NCBI RefSeq assembly: GCF_014851675.1
Contig: NZ_JACVAE010000005.1
Coordinates: 62,001-126,000 of the forward strand
DNA length: 64,000 nt
Direction of reading: 5' to 3'
Origin: Rhizobium sp. ARZ01
GTDB lineage: Bacteria > Pseudomonadota > Alphaproteobacteria > Rhizobiales > Rhizobiaceae
Shown here: positions 52,724-61,262 of the stretch, one piece after another
Layout of the letters: each line of letters opens with the position of its first letter
How positions within the stretch are numbered: position 1 is the first letter of the stretch
Program-made: the position numbers and the translations under genes
The notes under the pieces: model-generated
What the model saw: only the letters and a program-made list of their open reading frames with translations
Told to the model about the DNA's origin: nothing
Database searches by the model: none

Positions 52724-53587
52724 TCAGACCGGTCCGCCGCGGCCTTTCAAATTCCAGGAAAATGCGGGCAGTACCAACTTCGGGGAAACGTTGTTATCCA
52801 AGCACAATTGATGCAGTCGCTCACATGCGAGGTTTTGTTGTCGAAGCGTATCCTTGTGCAGGCCCGTCAGCACGAGCGCTGCATCGATTCCCGCTCTGTT
52901 TGCGCCGGCCACGTCCGTCTCAAGGCTGTCTCCGATCGCAAGAACCACATGTGCAGGCACACCGAGTAGGTGAAGGGCATGCGCATAGGCTGGCTGGAAC
53001 GGCTTGCCGTGGTAGAGGACGGCTCCGCCGAGGAGTTCATATCGTCTGGCAACGCCGCCGGCGCATTCGATCAGCTTGTCTCCGATGAGGACGGTTCGAT
53101 CCGGATTGGCGCACACCATGGGCAGGCCCCTCGCACGAGACTGGCCAAGAACCCGTTCGAGTTCTTCCGGTGGCTCTGTCATTCCGGTTGCAAGCATAAA
53201 GCTCGCTTCATCGATCGACCCAGCCGACGTTCGGCCGGAGCCCGCAAGGAGGTTGGCGAGTTCTGCTGGACCAACGTGTAGGTAGCGATCGCCGAGATTG
53301 TCGCGACCCGTTTCCAAGCTCAACGCCTCAAAGACAAGTTCGCCAGATGTCACAAGGCCGCTATAGAGATCCGACGTGAAACCCATTTGGGCAAGCCGCA
53401 TCGCAACCTCCTTGCTCCGTCGCGGGGAATTGGACAACAGGCAAACCGCAATGTCCCGCCTTCGCAGCTCATGAAGAGCGTCGACGGCGCCATCCAATGG
53501 CGTTATGCCGTCATGGATTGTTCCGAACAGGTCAAGAATGATCGCTTGATAGCCCTCTACGATATCGTAAAGGCTCACCACCTCCAA
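52724..53587 (-). CDS. HAD-superfamily hydrolase, NagD-like subclass IIA
   Basis: A 287-residue HAD phosphatase (TIGR01459 type). Motif I is AIILDLFGTIHDGITPLDGA near residue 15, with both Asp in D-x-F-G-T-I-H-D; motif II VCLLSNSPRRSKEV; and motif III/IV HLLGVPAHVVLAIGDSLETD near residue 220. The TTG start at 53587 is uncertain. Likely removes phosphate from a small sugar or nucleotide; in this locus it may act on a phosphorylated intermediate. Confidence 0.85.
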   Translation of the reverse strand: MEVVSLYDIVEGYQAIILDLFGTIHDGITPLDGAVDALHELRRRDIAVCLLSNSPRRSKEVAMRLAQMGFTSDLYSGLVTSGELVFEALSLETGRDNLGDRYLHVGPAELANLLAGSGRTSAGSIDEASFMLATGMTEPPEELERVLGQSRARGLPMVCANPDRTVLIGDKLIECAGGVARRYELLGGAVLYHGKPFQPAYAHALHLLGVPAHVVLAIGDSLETDVAGANRAGIDAALVLTGLHKDTLRQQNLACERLHQLCLDNNVSPKLVLPAFSWNLKGRGGPV

Positions 53588-53590
53588 GCT

Positions 53591-54439
53591 TTATCGGGAT
53601 CGCTGCTGCAGAAGATGGGCGGCGATCGCAACGATGATGACGGTGCCGCCGAGCATGCTTGGCGTTGAGGGATGTTGGTCGAAGAACAACCAGACCCAGA
53701 GCGGGGACAAGGGCGTTTCGACAAGCGACAGGAGTGCCACTTCGCTGCTCGGAAGCAGTCGTGCGCCTTTGCCGTAGAGCACGAGGCCCCCTGCCATCTG
53801 AAAAATCGCAAAGCACAGGAGTGTCGCAACCTCTGTGACGCTGACGCCCATCGCAGGCGTAAACCACGCGGCCACGATGGCCGCGACGGAATTGGATGTC
53901 CCGACCATCCAAAGGGTATTGCCGCTGTGGCTCGCGCGAAGCGAAACGGTCATGGCCGCCATCGACAGGGTCATGAGCAGGGCAAGGAAGTTGCCAAGTT
54001 GACCGACGCTGGAACGCCCTGTTCCTGCAAATATCAAAATCGCGCCAAAGAGGATGAACCCGGAGGAAATAAGAGTAGTTCGGGTGGGTCTCTCGCGCAG
54101 GACAAGGCTGGAGGCGATAGCGGCAACGAGCGGAAGCGAAGCGTGGATCATCGCAACGTTGGCGACGGATGTCAGCTGGAGCGCCGGGACAAAGGCGATC
54201 ATTCCGAGCGCTGAGAATAGCGTTGCGATCACGACTGCCCGATCCAGCAAGAGCGGTTTGGGAGACGCGCACCATAGCAAGGTTGCCACGACGAACACCA
54301 ATGTCGCGCCAAAGAGGCTGCGCCAGAAGAGGATAGTCCAGACGTTCATTGACGCGAGCAGCCCCATGAACAGGCCCGCGGTGCTCCAAAGTGTGGCAGC
54401 GGCAACGACAAAAATCCTACCGGACTTGCGGTCATTCAT
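53591..54439 (-). CDS. DMT-family (EamA) permease
   Basis: A 282-residue membrane protein with ten predicted helices and two EamA repeats (residues about 8 to 140 and 150 to 280). Examples: FVVAAATLWSTAGLFMGLLA at the start and VALLSLVETPLSPLWVWLFF in the second repeat with its Glu-x-Pro. Exports or imports metabolites or amino acids. It is 3 bases from the HAD gene and lies just after the racemase gene, so the three are one operon. Confidence 0.9.
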   Translation of the reverse strand: MNDRKSGRIFVVAAATLWSTAGLFMGLLASMNVWTILFWRSLFGATLVFVVATLLWCASPKPLLLDRAVVIATLFSALGMIAFVPALQLTSVANVAMIHASLPLVAAIASSLVLRERPTRTTLISSGFILFGAILIFAGTGRSSVGQLGNFLALLMTLSMAAMTVSLRASHSGNTLWMVGTSNSVAAIVAAWFTPAMGVSVTEVATLLCFAIFQMAGGLVLYGKGARLLPSSEVALLSLVETPLSPLWVWLFFDQHPSTPSMLGGTVIIVAIAAHLLQQRSR

Positions 54440-54442
54440 GGA

Positions 54443-55564
54443 CTACCCACCTGTGGCTGCCAAAATCCAAGGGGCGTCATGACAAGGCTGGCGTAGTGTC
54501 GGGCGACAGTTCGCTCCAAGCCTGATGAGTAGCTCTTGGGGAATGGTATGGGCCACTTTTGCCATTGTCTCGATTGGCAAATGTGGTCCTATGAATTCAA
54601 CGAGTTGTCCTTCGGTGCAAAGTTTCGCTGGAACGTCGCTGAGATCGACAGCCACGTATTCCATGGCGACGCGGCCAACGACCGGGGCTTTATGCGCGCC
54701 GATCAGGACTGCAATGACATTGCCTGCCGACCACGGCAGGCCTTGCGCGTAGCCCAGTGCGACAATCCCTATTCGCATTGACCGGGTGGCGCGAAAACTT
54801 GCTGCGTAACCGACGGCTTCACCGCAATGAACCGCCCTGACTTCGGCAATTCTGGCGAAGAGTTGCACGACGGGGCGGAGCGGATTTGGTTCGACACCGG
54901 CATTGTTCAGGCCGAAGAGAGCCGAACCCGCCCGCACAAGATTGAAATGATAGTTTTGCCCGAGCCAGACGGCTGCCGACGCGGCGAGACTTCGCCTGCG
55001 TGGATTGACTATTTGGCACATCGCGACGAAGCGGTCGCGCTGCAAGCGGTTCGTGGTATCGATTGGGTCATCGGCGCAGGCGAGATGACTGATTGCGAGG
55101 TCGGGCTCGCGACGGACCCTATGTTTGAATGCTCGAACTTGCGCAAATGTAAGGCCGAAACGTGAGAAACCGGTCTCAAGGCCTAGAACGAGCTCTGGAA
55201 GCTTTTCAGCGGCAAGGATTGCATCCTCCAAGCGACCGCAGACAGGTGCAAGCCGATACGTGCGATAGACGTCCAACGCGTTGTCTTCGATTCCCGCGAG
55301 AATGTTTATCTGTACCGAACTTGCCAGCTTTGTTCGGATTTGCATTGCCTCACGGAGGTTTGCGACAAAGAACGTATGGCAGCCAGCCTCCAGAAGCACC
55401 GGAACGACAAGGTTCATGCCAAGACCGTAAGCATCGCTTTTGACTACCGCTGCGACTTCGGTGTTGGACCCAACAAGTGATCTGAGATGATGGAAGTTTG
55501 CCGCGATCGCCGAGAGATCGATCTGCAATTCGGGCTCCCTTTTTTGATAAGTGTGCGTCGGCAT
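54443..55564 (-). CDS. alr: Alanine racemase
   Basis: A 373-residue PLP-dependent fold-type III racemase. The PLP lysine is in VAAVVKSDAYGLGMN near residue 40, and the catalytic tyrosine is in EAVGYAASF near residue 250. C-terminal domain keeps MEYVAVDLSDVP. The ATG at 55564 is preferred over a TTG at 55570. Position in the locus suggests a catabolic role, making or removing D-amino acids. Confidence 0.9.
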   Translation of the reverse strand: MPTHTYQKREPELQIDLSAIAANFHHLRSLVGSNTEVAAVVKSDAYGLGMNLVVPVLLEAGCHTFFVANLREAMQIRTKLASSVQINILAGIEDNALDVYRTYRLAPVCGRLEDAILAAEKLPELVLGLETGFSRFGLTFAQVRAFKHRVRREPDLAISHLACADDPIDTTNRLQRDRFVAMCQIVNPRRRSLAASAAVWLGQNYHFNLVRAGSALFGLNNAGVEPNPLRPVVQLFARIAEVRAVHCGEAVGYAASFRATRSMRIGIVALGYAQGLPWSAGNVIAVLIGAHKAPVVGRVAMEYVAVDLSDVPAKLCTEGQLVEFIGPHLPIETMAKVAHTIPQELLIRLGANCRPTLRQPCHDAPWILAATGG

Positions 55565-55657
55565 CCGCAACCCCAGGTAAGGAATGTGCTTGCAATGTAC
55601 CTAAATGTCGATCAAAATACAACCAGAGATTGTTAACACAGGCTCGGAGGGCTTGTC

Positions 55658-56824
55658 ATGGCCAGGGAGAAGCGGAAGACAATCATTCTCATTATTGGAA
55701 GCGGTGTACTCGGTGGTGCTGTCCTTGATTTCCTGCTTCAGAGCAGACGGGACTACGCCTTGGTCGTCGGGGCGAGGACGCCTGAAAAGGCCCTGCATCG
55801 GATCAATCTGGCGCGCTACACCGCGATGAATCTCGGTTGCGAGGAAACGGCGGTTTCGATATCGCCTCTAGACCTGATGGATGTCGATCAGACTGCGGAG
55901 CGATTGCACAGGCTACATCCCGACATCATCTTCAATGCCACCACCCTTCATAGCTGGTGGATCATCACCAGGCTTCCGTCCGAGGCTTACAAGCGTCTGG
56001 ATATGGCGAGGGGCGGTGTGTGGACGCCAATGCACCAGGTTCTCACGCGTCGCCTGATGAAGGCGGTCAGATTGGCAGACAGCCGTGCGACGGTGGTGAA
56101 TGCATCCTATCCGGATGTCGTTAACGCCTCGCTTGCCGCCGAGGGGCTCGCACCTGCAGTGGGCATCGGCAACATTGCAAATGCAGTGCCCGGAATTCGT
56201 CTTGCCGCCTCCTACATGCTCAAGCGCAGTCCTGCCGCGATTGATGTTCGGTTTTTCGCCCACCACTACATTAGCTATCGCATGCCAAGCACAGGAGGCA
56301 CCGACGGAGCTCCCTATCACCTGACGATCTACGCAGACGGCAAAGAGGTTTCCCCTTTTGAAATCGACCACGATCGCCTGTTTTCGCTTGTTGCCGGTCG
56401 ATTTCGCCGCATCAAGGGACTTGCCGGGCAATCCGTTACCGCCTCGTCGGCCACTGCGATGCTGCATGCGGTGGCTGACGGCTCTGGTCAGGTCGTTCAT
56501 GGACCGGGACCGCTCGGGCTCGTCGGCGGTTATCCAGTCCGTATGACGCGATCGGGCCCACTGATCGACCTCCCGTGCGGACTGACACTCGAGGAGGCGA
56601 TCGAAGTCAACCGGCAATGCCAGCGGTTTGACGGGATCGAGAGCGTCGATGATGACGGGACCGTACGGATTACGGATGAATCCGCGAACATCATGAGGGA
56701 GGCGATGGGCTATGAATGCCATGCGTTCCGTCCCGATGAATGCGAGGAGAAAGCTGCTGAGCTTGCCTCCCGATTTGCGGAATATGCTCGTCAATTCGGC
56801 ATGAGTAACCTTGCCTCTGCTTAG
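55658..56824 (+). CDS. NAD(P)-binding protein, saccharopine dehydrogenase-like
   Basis: A 388-residue protein with an N-terminal Rossmann motif IILIIGSGVLGGAVLDFLLQ, then DLMDVDQTAERLHRLHPDII and FNATTLHSWWIIT, a saccharopine dehydrogenase-type pattern. Such enzymes make or break a secondary amine (C-N-C) bond like that in opines. The assignment of substrate is not possible. The gene faces the C45 hydrolase and their stop codons overlap. Confidence 0.65.
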   Translation: MAREKRKTIILIIGSGVLGGAVLDFLLQSRRDYALVVGARTPEKALHRINLARYTAMNLGCEETAVSISPLDLMDVDQTAERLHRLHPDIIFNATTLHSWWIITRLPSEAYKRLDMARGGVWTPMHQVLTRRLMKAVRLADSRATVVNASYPDVVNASLAAEGLAPAVGIGNIANAVPGIRLAASYMLKRSPAAIDVRFFAHHYISYRMPSTGGTDGAPYHLTIYADGKEVSPFEIDHDRLFSLVAGRFRRIKGLAGQSVTASSATAMLHAVADGSGQVVHGPGPLGLVGGYPVRMTRSGPLIDLPCGLTLEEAIEVNRQCQRFDGIESVDDDGTVRITDESANIMREAMGYECHAFRPDECEEKAAELASRFAEYARQFGMSNLASA

Positions 56825-57855
56825 GCAGCGCTCTCATGGGCGAAGTCAAATGCGTGGTAGACGCCACGATCCGGTCGCCCGAGGCAGATCGAAGCACGTC
56901 GATCCCTGCACTCGAAGACGACCGAGAATGCTGTCTGCGTCGGCTCGCGCGCCGACGCGGTTTTGCAGATCGCGTCTGGCGCGCCAGTCGTGTTCCGTAG
57001 GAGGCGGTGAATGTCACCGATGCTTTCAAGGCTCAGATTATTTGCCGAGCGCATCCGCTCTCGGCTGGAAGGATATATCCGTGCCATCGCTTCGATGTCT
57101 TCCATGATGGCGACCGGTGGCGTGATGGGATGATTGGTATGGACGATCTGGTTGCCGGTCAGGGGGACACAGCCAATCGATGGCGAAATCTCGCACCCTG
57201 ACACATTCCCGGAGGCGTCGCCGACAAGATAGCAGCGACCGGAAAGATGATTTGTCATGCGCAGCCTCGCGAGCACCCCTTTAACGTCCTGTTCCTGCAG
57301 GAGCAGGCGCCGGACGACGAGACTTGGAACTCCCTGCGTGGCGGTATCGACGATGAGATCATTGGTAACGAGGGCTAGTCCGGCACAGTTCATGCCCACC
57401 CAACCAAGCGTTCCCGGTGAAGCCACCATTACAACACCATGGTCCTTGTCCTGGTGAAGGAGCATTGCAAGTTCTTGTTCGGTGCCAGGTAGGGCATCCC
57501 AGTTTTGGGCCACGACGGCTTTCTTGCCGTCCGTCACTGCAACTGTCGTGCAGCCTCCGGGCGGCGTGGCGTCGAAAAACTCGAAACCCGAAAGGAGATA
57601 GGCGCAGAGCGGTGATATTTCGCTGCCCTCGGCGATGCCCCGGATTTCGGCAACGATTTCCGGCGCTAGCACTTCAAGCTGCAGCCAGGAACGTCCCGCT
57701 AGGCGTTCGGCACGGCTCCAGGTCTCGTTCGTTGACGATCGTTTGAGGCGGGAAAGTGACGCGTGGATTGCGGTCGCCAACGCCTCGCCATGTTGTCTTC
57801 CACGAGAATAGGGATCTCCTCGCAACGTGATAAAAGGCATTCTTCCGGTGTTCAT
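56821..57855 (-). CDS. C45-family peptidase/acyltransferase
   Basis: A 344-residue Ntn-hydrolase of the C45 (isopenicillin N acyltransferase-like) family. The nucleophile Cys is in FFDATPPGGCTTVAV near residue 101 after self-cleavage of a short propeptide; QNWDALPGTEQELAMLL and GWVGMNCAGLALVTNDL follow. It hydrolyses or transfers an amide-linked acyl group. ATG 57855 is chosen. A palindrome like the IclR sites lies just upstream, so it probably belongs to the same regulon and may cleave an amide-linked substrate. Confidence 0.82.
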   Translation of the reverse strand: MNTGRMPFITLRGDPYSRGRQHGEALATAIHASLSRLKRSSTNETWSRAERLAGRSWLQLEVLAPEIVAEIRGIAEGSEISPLCAYLLSGFEFFDATPPGGCTTVAVTDGKKAVVAQNWDALPGTEQELAMLLHQDKDHGVVMVASPGTLGWVGMNCAGLALVTNDLIVDTATQGVPSLVVRRLLLQEQDVKGVLARLRMTNHLSGRCYLVGDASGNVSGCEISPSIGCVPLTGNQIVHTNHPITPPVAIMEDIEAMARIYPSSRERMRSANNLSLESIGDIHRLLRNTTGAPDAICKTASAREPTQTAFSVVFECRDRRASICLGRPDRGVYHAFDFAHESAA

Positions 57856-57877
57856 ATTGCAGACCTGTCGTAAACTT

Positions 57878-57896
57878 GCATCCACATTATGGATGC
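57878..57896 (-). promoter_or_regulatory. Palindrome upstream of C45 hydrolase, candidate IclR site
   Basis: GCATCCA (57878-57884) and TGGATGC (57890-57896) are a perfect 7-bp inverted repeat with spacer CATTA. The core CCACATTATGG differs at two bases from the CCATAATATGG pair at 50404-50444. It lies 23 bases upstream of the ATG at 57855. Confidence 0.5.
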
Positions 57897-58700
57897 TTCG
57901 CTGCCGGCGTCTATCCGCATGCAAGTCGTCGCTGTATGAAAGTTTGGCGCTACCGTGGATAGAACCGCCACGGACCTCCTTGCCTCGCCTTGTAAGATTT
58001 AACAGTTCTTGGCCGGGGCTTTGCCCTGCACACTGCTTGGGCATGCATCAGGGTAACCAGCAGGGGGATGCAATGTCTCACTCTTGTGATCAACGAAACC
58101 AGGTTGCTGTCAAAAGGTGGATATCGAGAGCTGCTCTTTTCAGAAAGAATGGAAAAGCGAATTGTCGTTCACTCTCTCCAGACCCTGAGCCGACGGAGTA
58201 GCGCGATGGGTCGGCGAGGTAAGTCACTCACGGAAGGTCCGGACGCCGAGCAATTGGTGAAGGCGTTCGTGCATGATGAGGCAAGCGCCCTTCTGCGGAT
58301 CGTCCAGGAGATCTCGCAGCGGTACCCGGGGCGCGATGACCTTCAGCTTCTCCACCACCTGCTGGGCATGGTTGTTCAATTGACACAGCCGGAAACGGTG
58401 CCGCACAGCAACTGATGAACGGGGTCCGGATGAAATTATTTGCAATTAAGAGTTGTTTCGATATGATTCAGTCCGAGGCAATCCTTGTTGTCTTGGGGCG
58501 TGGAAACCCCGATTGAATCGCTACATGCGCGCAAGTCGTGCCTTTTCTACGATCCGCAAGGGTCGGGGAACCTGTGACGTATGCAAGAGGCCCATCGGGC
58601 TAAAGGTCACGGGGGCCTGTCAATCGGCTTTCCAATTCCCCGACTTTTACCATCGCGTCAGGCGTACCAACCGCCTGGCGTCGTGTAGGAGCTGCGGAAA
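57897..58700. other. Intergenic region with one possible small gene
   Basis: About 800 bases. One candidate is a 69-codon frame from ATG 58206 to 58415 (MGRRGKSLTEGPDAEQLVKA, then LLRIVQEISQRYPGRDDLQL), with GGAG 8 bases upstream; it has helical composition but no known family. The rest shows no convincing gene. Confidence 0.4.
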
Positions 58701-59147
58701 ATGGCGCAACGAACGACGGCGCAGGCACTGGCCTCATCCAGCACAATTATTGACGATACCAAGCTACATCCGGTCGATCGAGAGGTCGGAAACCGAATTC
58801 GGGTCAGGCGCTTGCAATTGCGCATGTCGCAAACGGCGCTTGGAGCCGGCATCGGCGTCTCTTTTCAGCAGATTCAGAAATATGAGAGCGGCGTCAATCG
58901 CGTGAGTTCGTCCGTACTCTATGAGATCGCCGATGTCCTCGATGTTCCGATGACACACTTCTTTGAAAAGCTGCCACCTCCGGGAAAAGGCAATACGAAA
59001 GGTATCATTCAAAGGGCGGATGTCCGCCAGGATTTTGTTGCAACAACTGAAGGACAGCGGCTTGTCGACGCATTCTTGGCGTTGCCCCAGAAGACGCGTT
59101 CGAAATTTGTGGCGCTCATCGAGGTCTTCGGCAGCAACGCGTTGTAG
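58701..59147 (+). CDS. XRE-family transcriptional regulator
   Basis: A 148-residue protein. An XRE helix-turn-helix lies at residues about 28 to 85 (VGNRIRVRRLQLRMSQTALG, then GVSFQQIQKYESGVNRVSSS, VLYEIADVLDVPMTHFFEKL), a pattern very common in rhizobial HTH_3 regulators. The C-terminus is short with no ligand domain. It may regulate the plasmid transfer or the neighbouring toxin-antitoxin pair. Confidence 0.9.
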   Translation: MAQRTTAQALASSSTIIDDTKLHPVDREVGNRIRVRRLQLRMSQTALGAGIGVSFQQIQKYESGVNRVSSSVLYEIADVLDVPMTHFFEKLPPPGKGNTKGIIQRADVRQDFVATTEGQRLVDAFLALPQKTRSKFVALIEVFGSNAL

Positions 59148-59202
59148 TGCCTCCGAGCATCGACACATTCGACTGTCAAGCGGCCACGCCGTTGGTTGTC
59201 AG

Positions 59203-59238
59203 GTTGAAGTCCGTCAGTCTTGACGCTATATTGCGTCA
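59203..59238 (+). promoter_or_regulatory. Promoter and operator of the Xre/RES toxin-antitoxin pair
   Basis: GTTGAA (59203-59208) and CTATAT (59226-59231) with a 17-base spacer match the rhizobial -35/-10 (CTTGAC/CTATAT). The inverted repeat TGACGC/GCGTCA (59221-59226 and 59233-59238) covers the -10, ideal for autorepression by the antitoxin-toxin complex. The antitoxin ATG is 33 bases on. Confidence 0.65.
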
Positions 59239-59271
59239 TAGTTCCTGGCATCGATCAACTGGAGGTGCACC

Positions 59272-59622
59272 ATGGGTCTTGCACAATATGCTGATGATGG
59301 GCTCTTCGCACCGCGCAAGATCGCCGACGCTTTCCGCACGACCAGCGAGGAGGTCGCCCGCACTGCCGGTTTGGGAAAGGATGCGGTTCAACGCAAGGAC
59401 CGCATTCGCTCAGACAAGACACAGCGGCGTCTGCGTGAGATGGTCGAAATCGTCAACAAGGTCGAGCCACGCTTCGGGTCTACCTTGTTGGCCTATGCTT
59501 GGTATCGGTCGGAACCACTGTCCGGTTTTTCCGGTCAGACAGCGATGCAACTGGTTCGAACCGGTCGTGCGGACGACGTGCTCGATTACATCGACGCGGT
59601 CGACGCGGGCGTTTACGCGTAA
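59272..59622 (+). CDS. Xre/MbcA/ParS-type antitoxin
   Basis: A 116-residue DUF2384-type antitoxin. Helical DNA-binding N-terminal part (RKIADAFRTTSEEVARTAGL) is followed by the toxin-binding domain (VEPRFGSTLLAYAWYRSEPL, then TAMQLVRTGRADDVLDYIDA). It neutralises and represses the RES toxin encoded 8 bases downstream. GGAGG precedes the ATG. Confidence 0.9.
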   Translation: MGLAQYADDGLFAPRKIADAFRTTSEEVARTAGLGKDAVQRKDRIRSDKTQRRLREMVEIVNKVEPRFGSTLLAYAWYRSEPLSGFSGQTAMQLVRTGRADDVLDYIDAVDAGVYA

Positions 59623-59630
59623 CTTGTCGG

Positions 59631-60128
59631 ATGCGCTTCACCGGAAAACTCTACCGGGCATTGAACCCGGTCTTTGCACGCGATCCAATGTCAGGCCGAG
59701 GCGCTGAACTTTATGGAGGCCGGTTCAACCCGAAGGGAATGCCTGCGCTCTACACGTCTCTATCGATCATGACAGCGCTAAGAGAGGCCAACCAGGTTGG
59801 CAATCTCCAGCCGACGACGCTTGTCTCCTACGATGCGGATATCGTGCCTGTCTTCGACAGCCGTGATGAGGTGGCGTTGAAAGCACAGGATATGGATGCG
59901 ATGGCAATAGCCGATCCAACGTGGCGCGATCAAATGCAGGCAACCGGCGAGGCCAGATCGCAGGTTTTTGCGCGGCGGCTTGCAGCTTCCGGCTACCAAG
60001 GGCTGCTCGTCAGGAGCTTCGCGCCTGGCGCGACCCATGACGATCTCAATCTGGTTCTCTGGAACTGGGGCGACGTCCTTCCCTCTCGCCTTTCGCTGAT
60101 TGACGACGAGCACCGACTTTTGCGTTAG
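59631..60128 (+). CDS. RES-domain NAD+-degrading toxin
   Basis: A 165-residue RES toxin. The Arg in LYRALNPVFARDPMSGRGAE and the Tyr-Gly-Gly-Arg-Phe-Asn of LYGGRFNPKGMPALYTSLSI form the conserved R-Y-S type site, with Glu in ALREANQVGN. RES toxins degrade NAD+ and are held by the Xre antitoxin. ATG 59631 is chosen over a longer in-frame reading that overlaps the antitoxin. Confidence 0.92.
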   Translation: MRFTGKLYRALNPVFARDPMSGRGAELYGGRFNPKGMPALYTSLSIMTALREANQVGNLQPTTLVSYDADIVPVFDSRDEVALKAQDMDAMAIADPTWRDQMQATGEARSQVFARRLAASGYQGLLVRSFAPGATHDDLNLVLWNWGDVLPSRLSLIDDEHRLLR

Positions 60129-60271
60129 CAGGAAGTTCTTGTCCTTGCCCGGCAGCGATGAGCGCTAGTTGGCGCATATCGCCGCATTTTAGCTGCCGAA
60201 CAGGAAATCAGCGGGCGCATGCCTGTTTGGCTGATCGCCAAAGAGCGCCAGGCAATTTGGGATTTGGGGCT

Positions 60272-60976
60272 TTAGATCAGGTCGTGGTCTTTGGCGATAG
60301 CTACAAGTTGTGGAACCGTCGCCGCTTCAAGCTTCCGGCGGGCGTTGTCCAGGTAGTGTTGGACTGTCCGCTGCTTGATGCCCGTGAGTTCGGCGATTTC
60401 AGGCGCAACCTTGCCTTTGGTAGACCATGCAAGGCATAGCATTTCTCGCGGTGACAGCAGCCTTTTTGGACCACGGGCGATGGCCCCGCCCATACTTTTC
60501 AGTCGATAGTGAATGGCAAGTACGGCTTGAACCGCCTTCGTCGGTTCCAGCGATAGCAACCTACTCGACTGGGTGGTTGGCGAAGCGAAAGTCAGCATGA
60601 TGGTCGCCCCAAAGCCCCCTTCCACGGGGAGCGTGATCCCCGAACGCAGTCCGTGATCGATAGCATGGTCGCGAAATGCTCGCATCTGCGCAGATCCCCT
60701 CGTCGGCCAGCTTTCCGCGGTCCAAGCAAACATCGCCATACGCCGCTTTGCTTCAGTCACAACCGGATCGATACGGGAATATTGGTTGCGCAGGTATAAT
60801 GCTTCCCACTCAGCAGGATAGGTATTGAAAGTACGGATCTCCGCTCCCTCAGTTTGAAGATATGCGAAGCGCTCAAATCCACATGAGTGCGCGAAAGTGG
60901 TTAGGGCGCTTTTGATCATCCATGGATTGTGAGCAGCGTCCACCATATCGATGAGAGAGCGAATGTATCGGTTCAC
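60272..60976 (-). CDS. traR: LuxR-type quorum-sensing regulator TraR
   Basis: A 234-residue protein, the same length as TraR of Ti plasmids. GTG 60976 is the start (AGGAGGT 6 bases upstream); the longer frame is rejected. The acyl-homoserine lactone pocket residues keep TraR numbering exactly: Tyr53, Trp57, Tyr61, Asp70 and Trp85. The C-terminal LuxR helix-turn-helix is LLSPREMLCLAWSTKGKVAP through RTVQHYLDNARRKL. It should activate the tra and trb operons at high cell density. No traM-like anti-activator was recognised beside it. Confidence 0.93.
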   Translation of the reverse strand: MNRYIRSLIDMVDAAHNPWMIKSALTTFAHSCGFERFAYLQTEGAEIRTFNTYPAEWEALYLRNQYSRIDPVVTEAKRRMAMFAWTAESWPTRGSAQMRAFRDHAIDHGLRSGITLPVEGGFGATIMLTFASPTTQSSRLLSLEPTKAVQAVLAIHYRLKSMGGAIARGPKRLLSPREMLCLAWSTKGKVAPEIAELTGIKQRTVQHYLDNARRKLEAATVPQLVAIAKDHDLI

Positions 60977-61262
60977 AATCTGACCTCCTGGCTCGGCTAC
61001 GCGCGGCTCGTCCTGGCAGCGCTGGCACGCTCCTCCACTCGTGCAGCCGAAGCGATCTCGTTTTGCGCCAGCATTTGCCCCCGGGCTCTGAAAAATTGCG
61101 CGGCGCACGGGTAGATTGCATTGAATTTTGCGCTCGCCTGCTTTTCTGGGCAAGTTTAGACAACAACTGCTCGGTCTTCAGGCCTAAATGAACCCACTGG
61201 CGTTGCAGGACTGACACAGTAAAATTGACTGGCGTCATGCCATGTCGTCAGGGTTGCACTAT

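Noticed and set aside
60977..61153. N-terminal extension of TraR
   Set aside because: GTG 60976 has an AGGAGGT ribosome site and gives exactly 234 residues with TraR numbering of all pocket residues.
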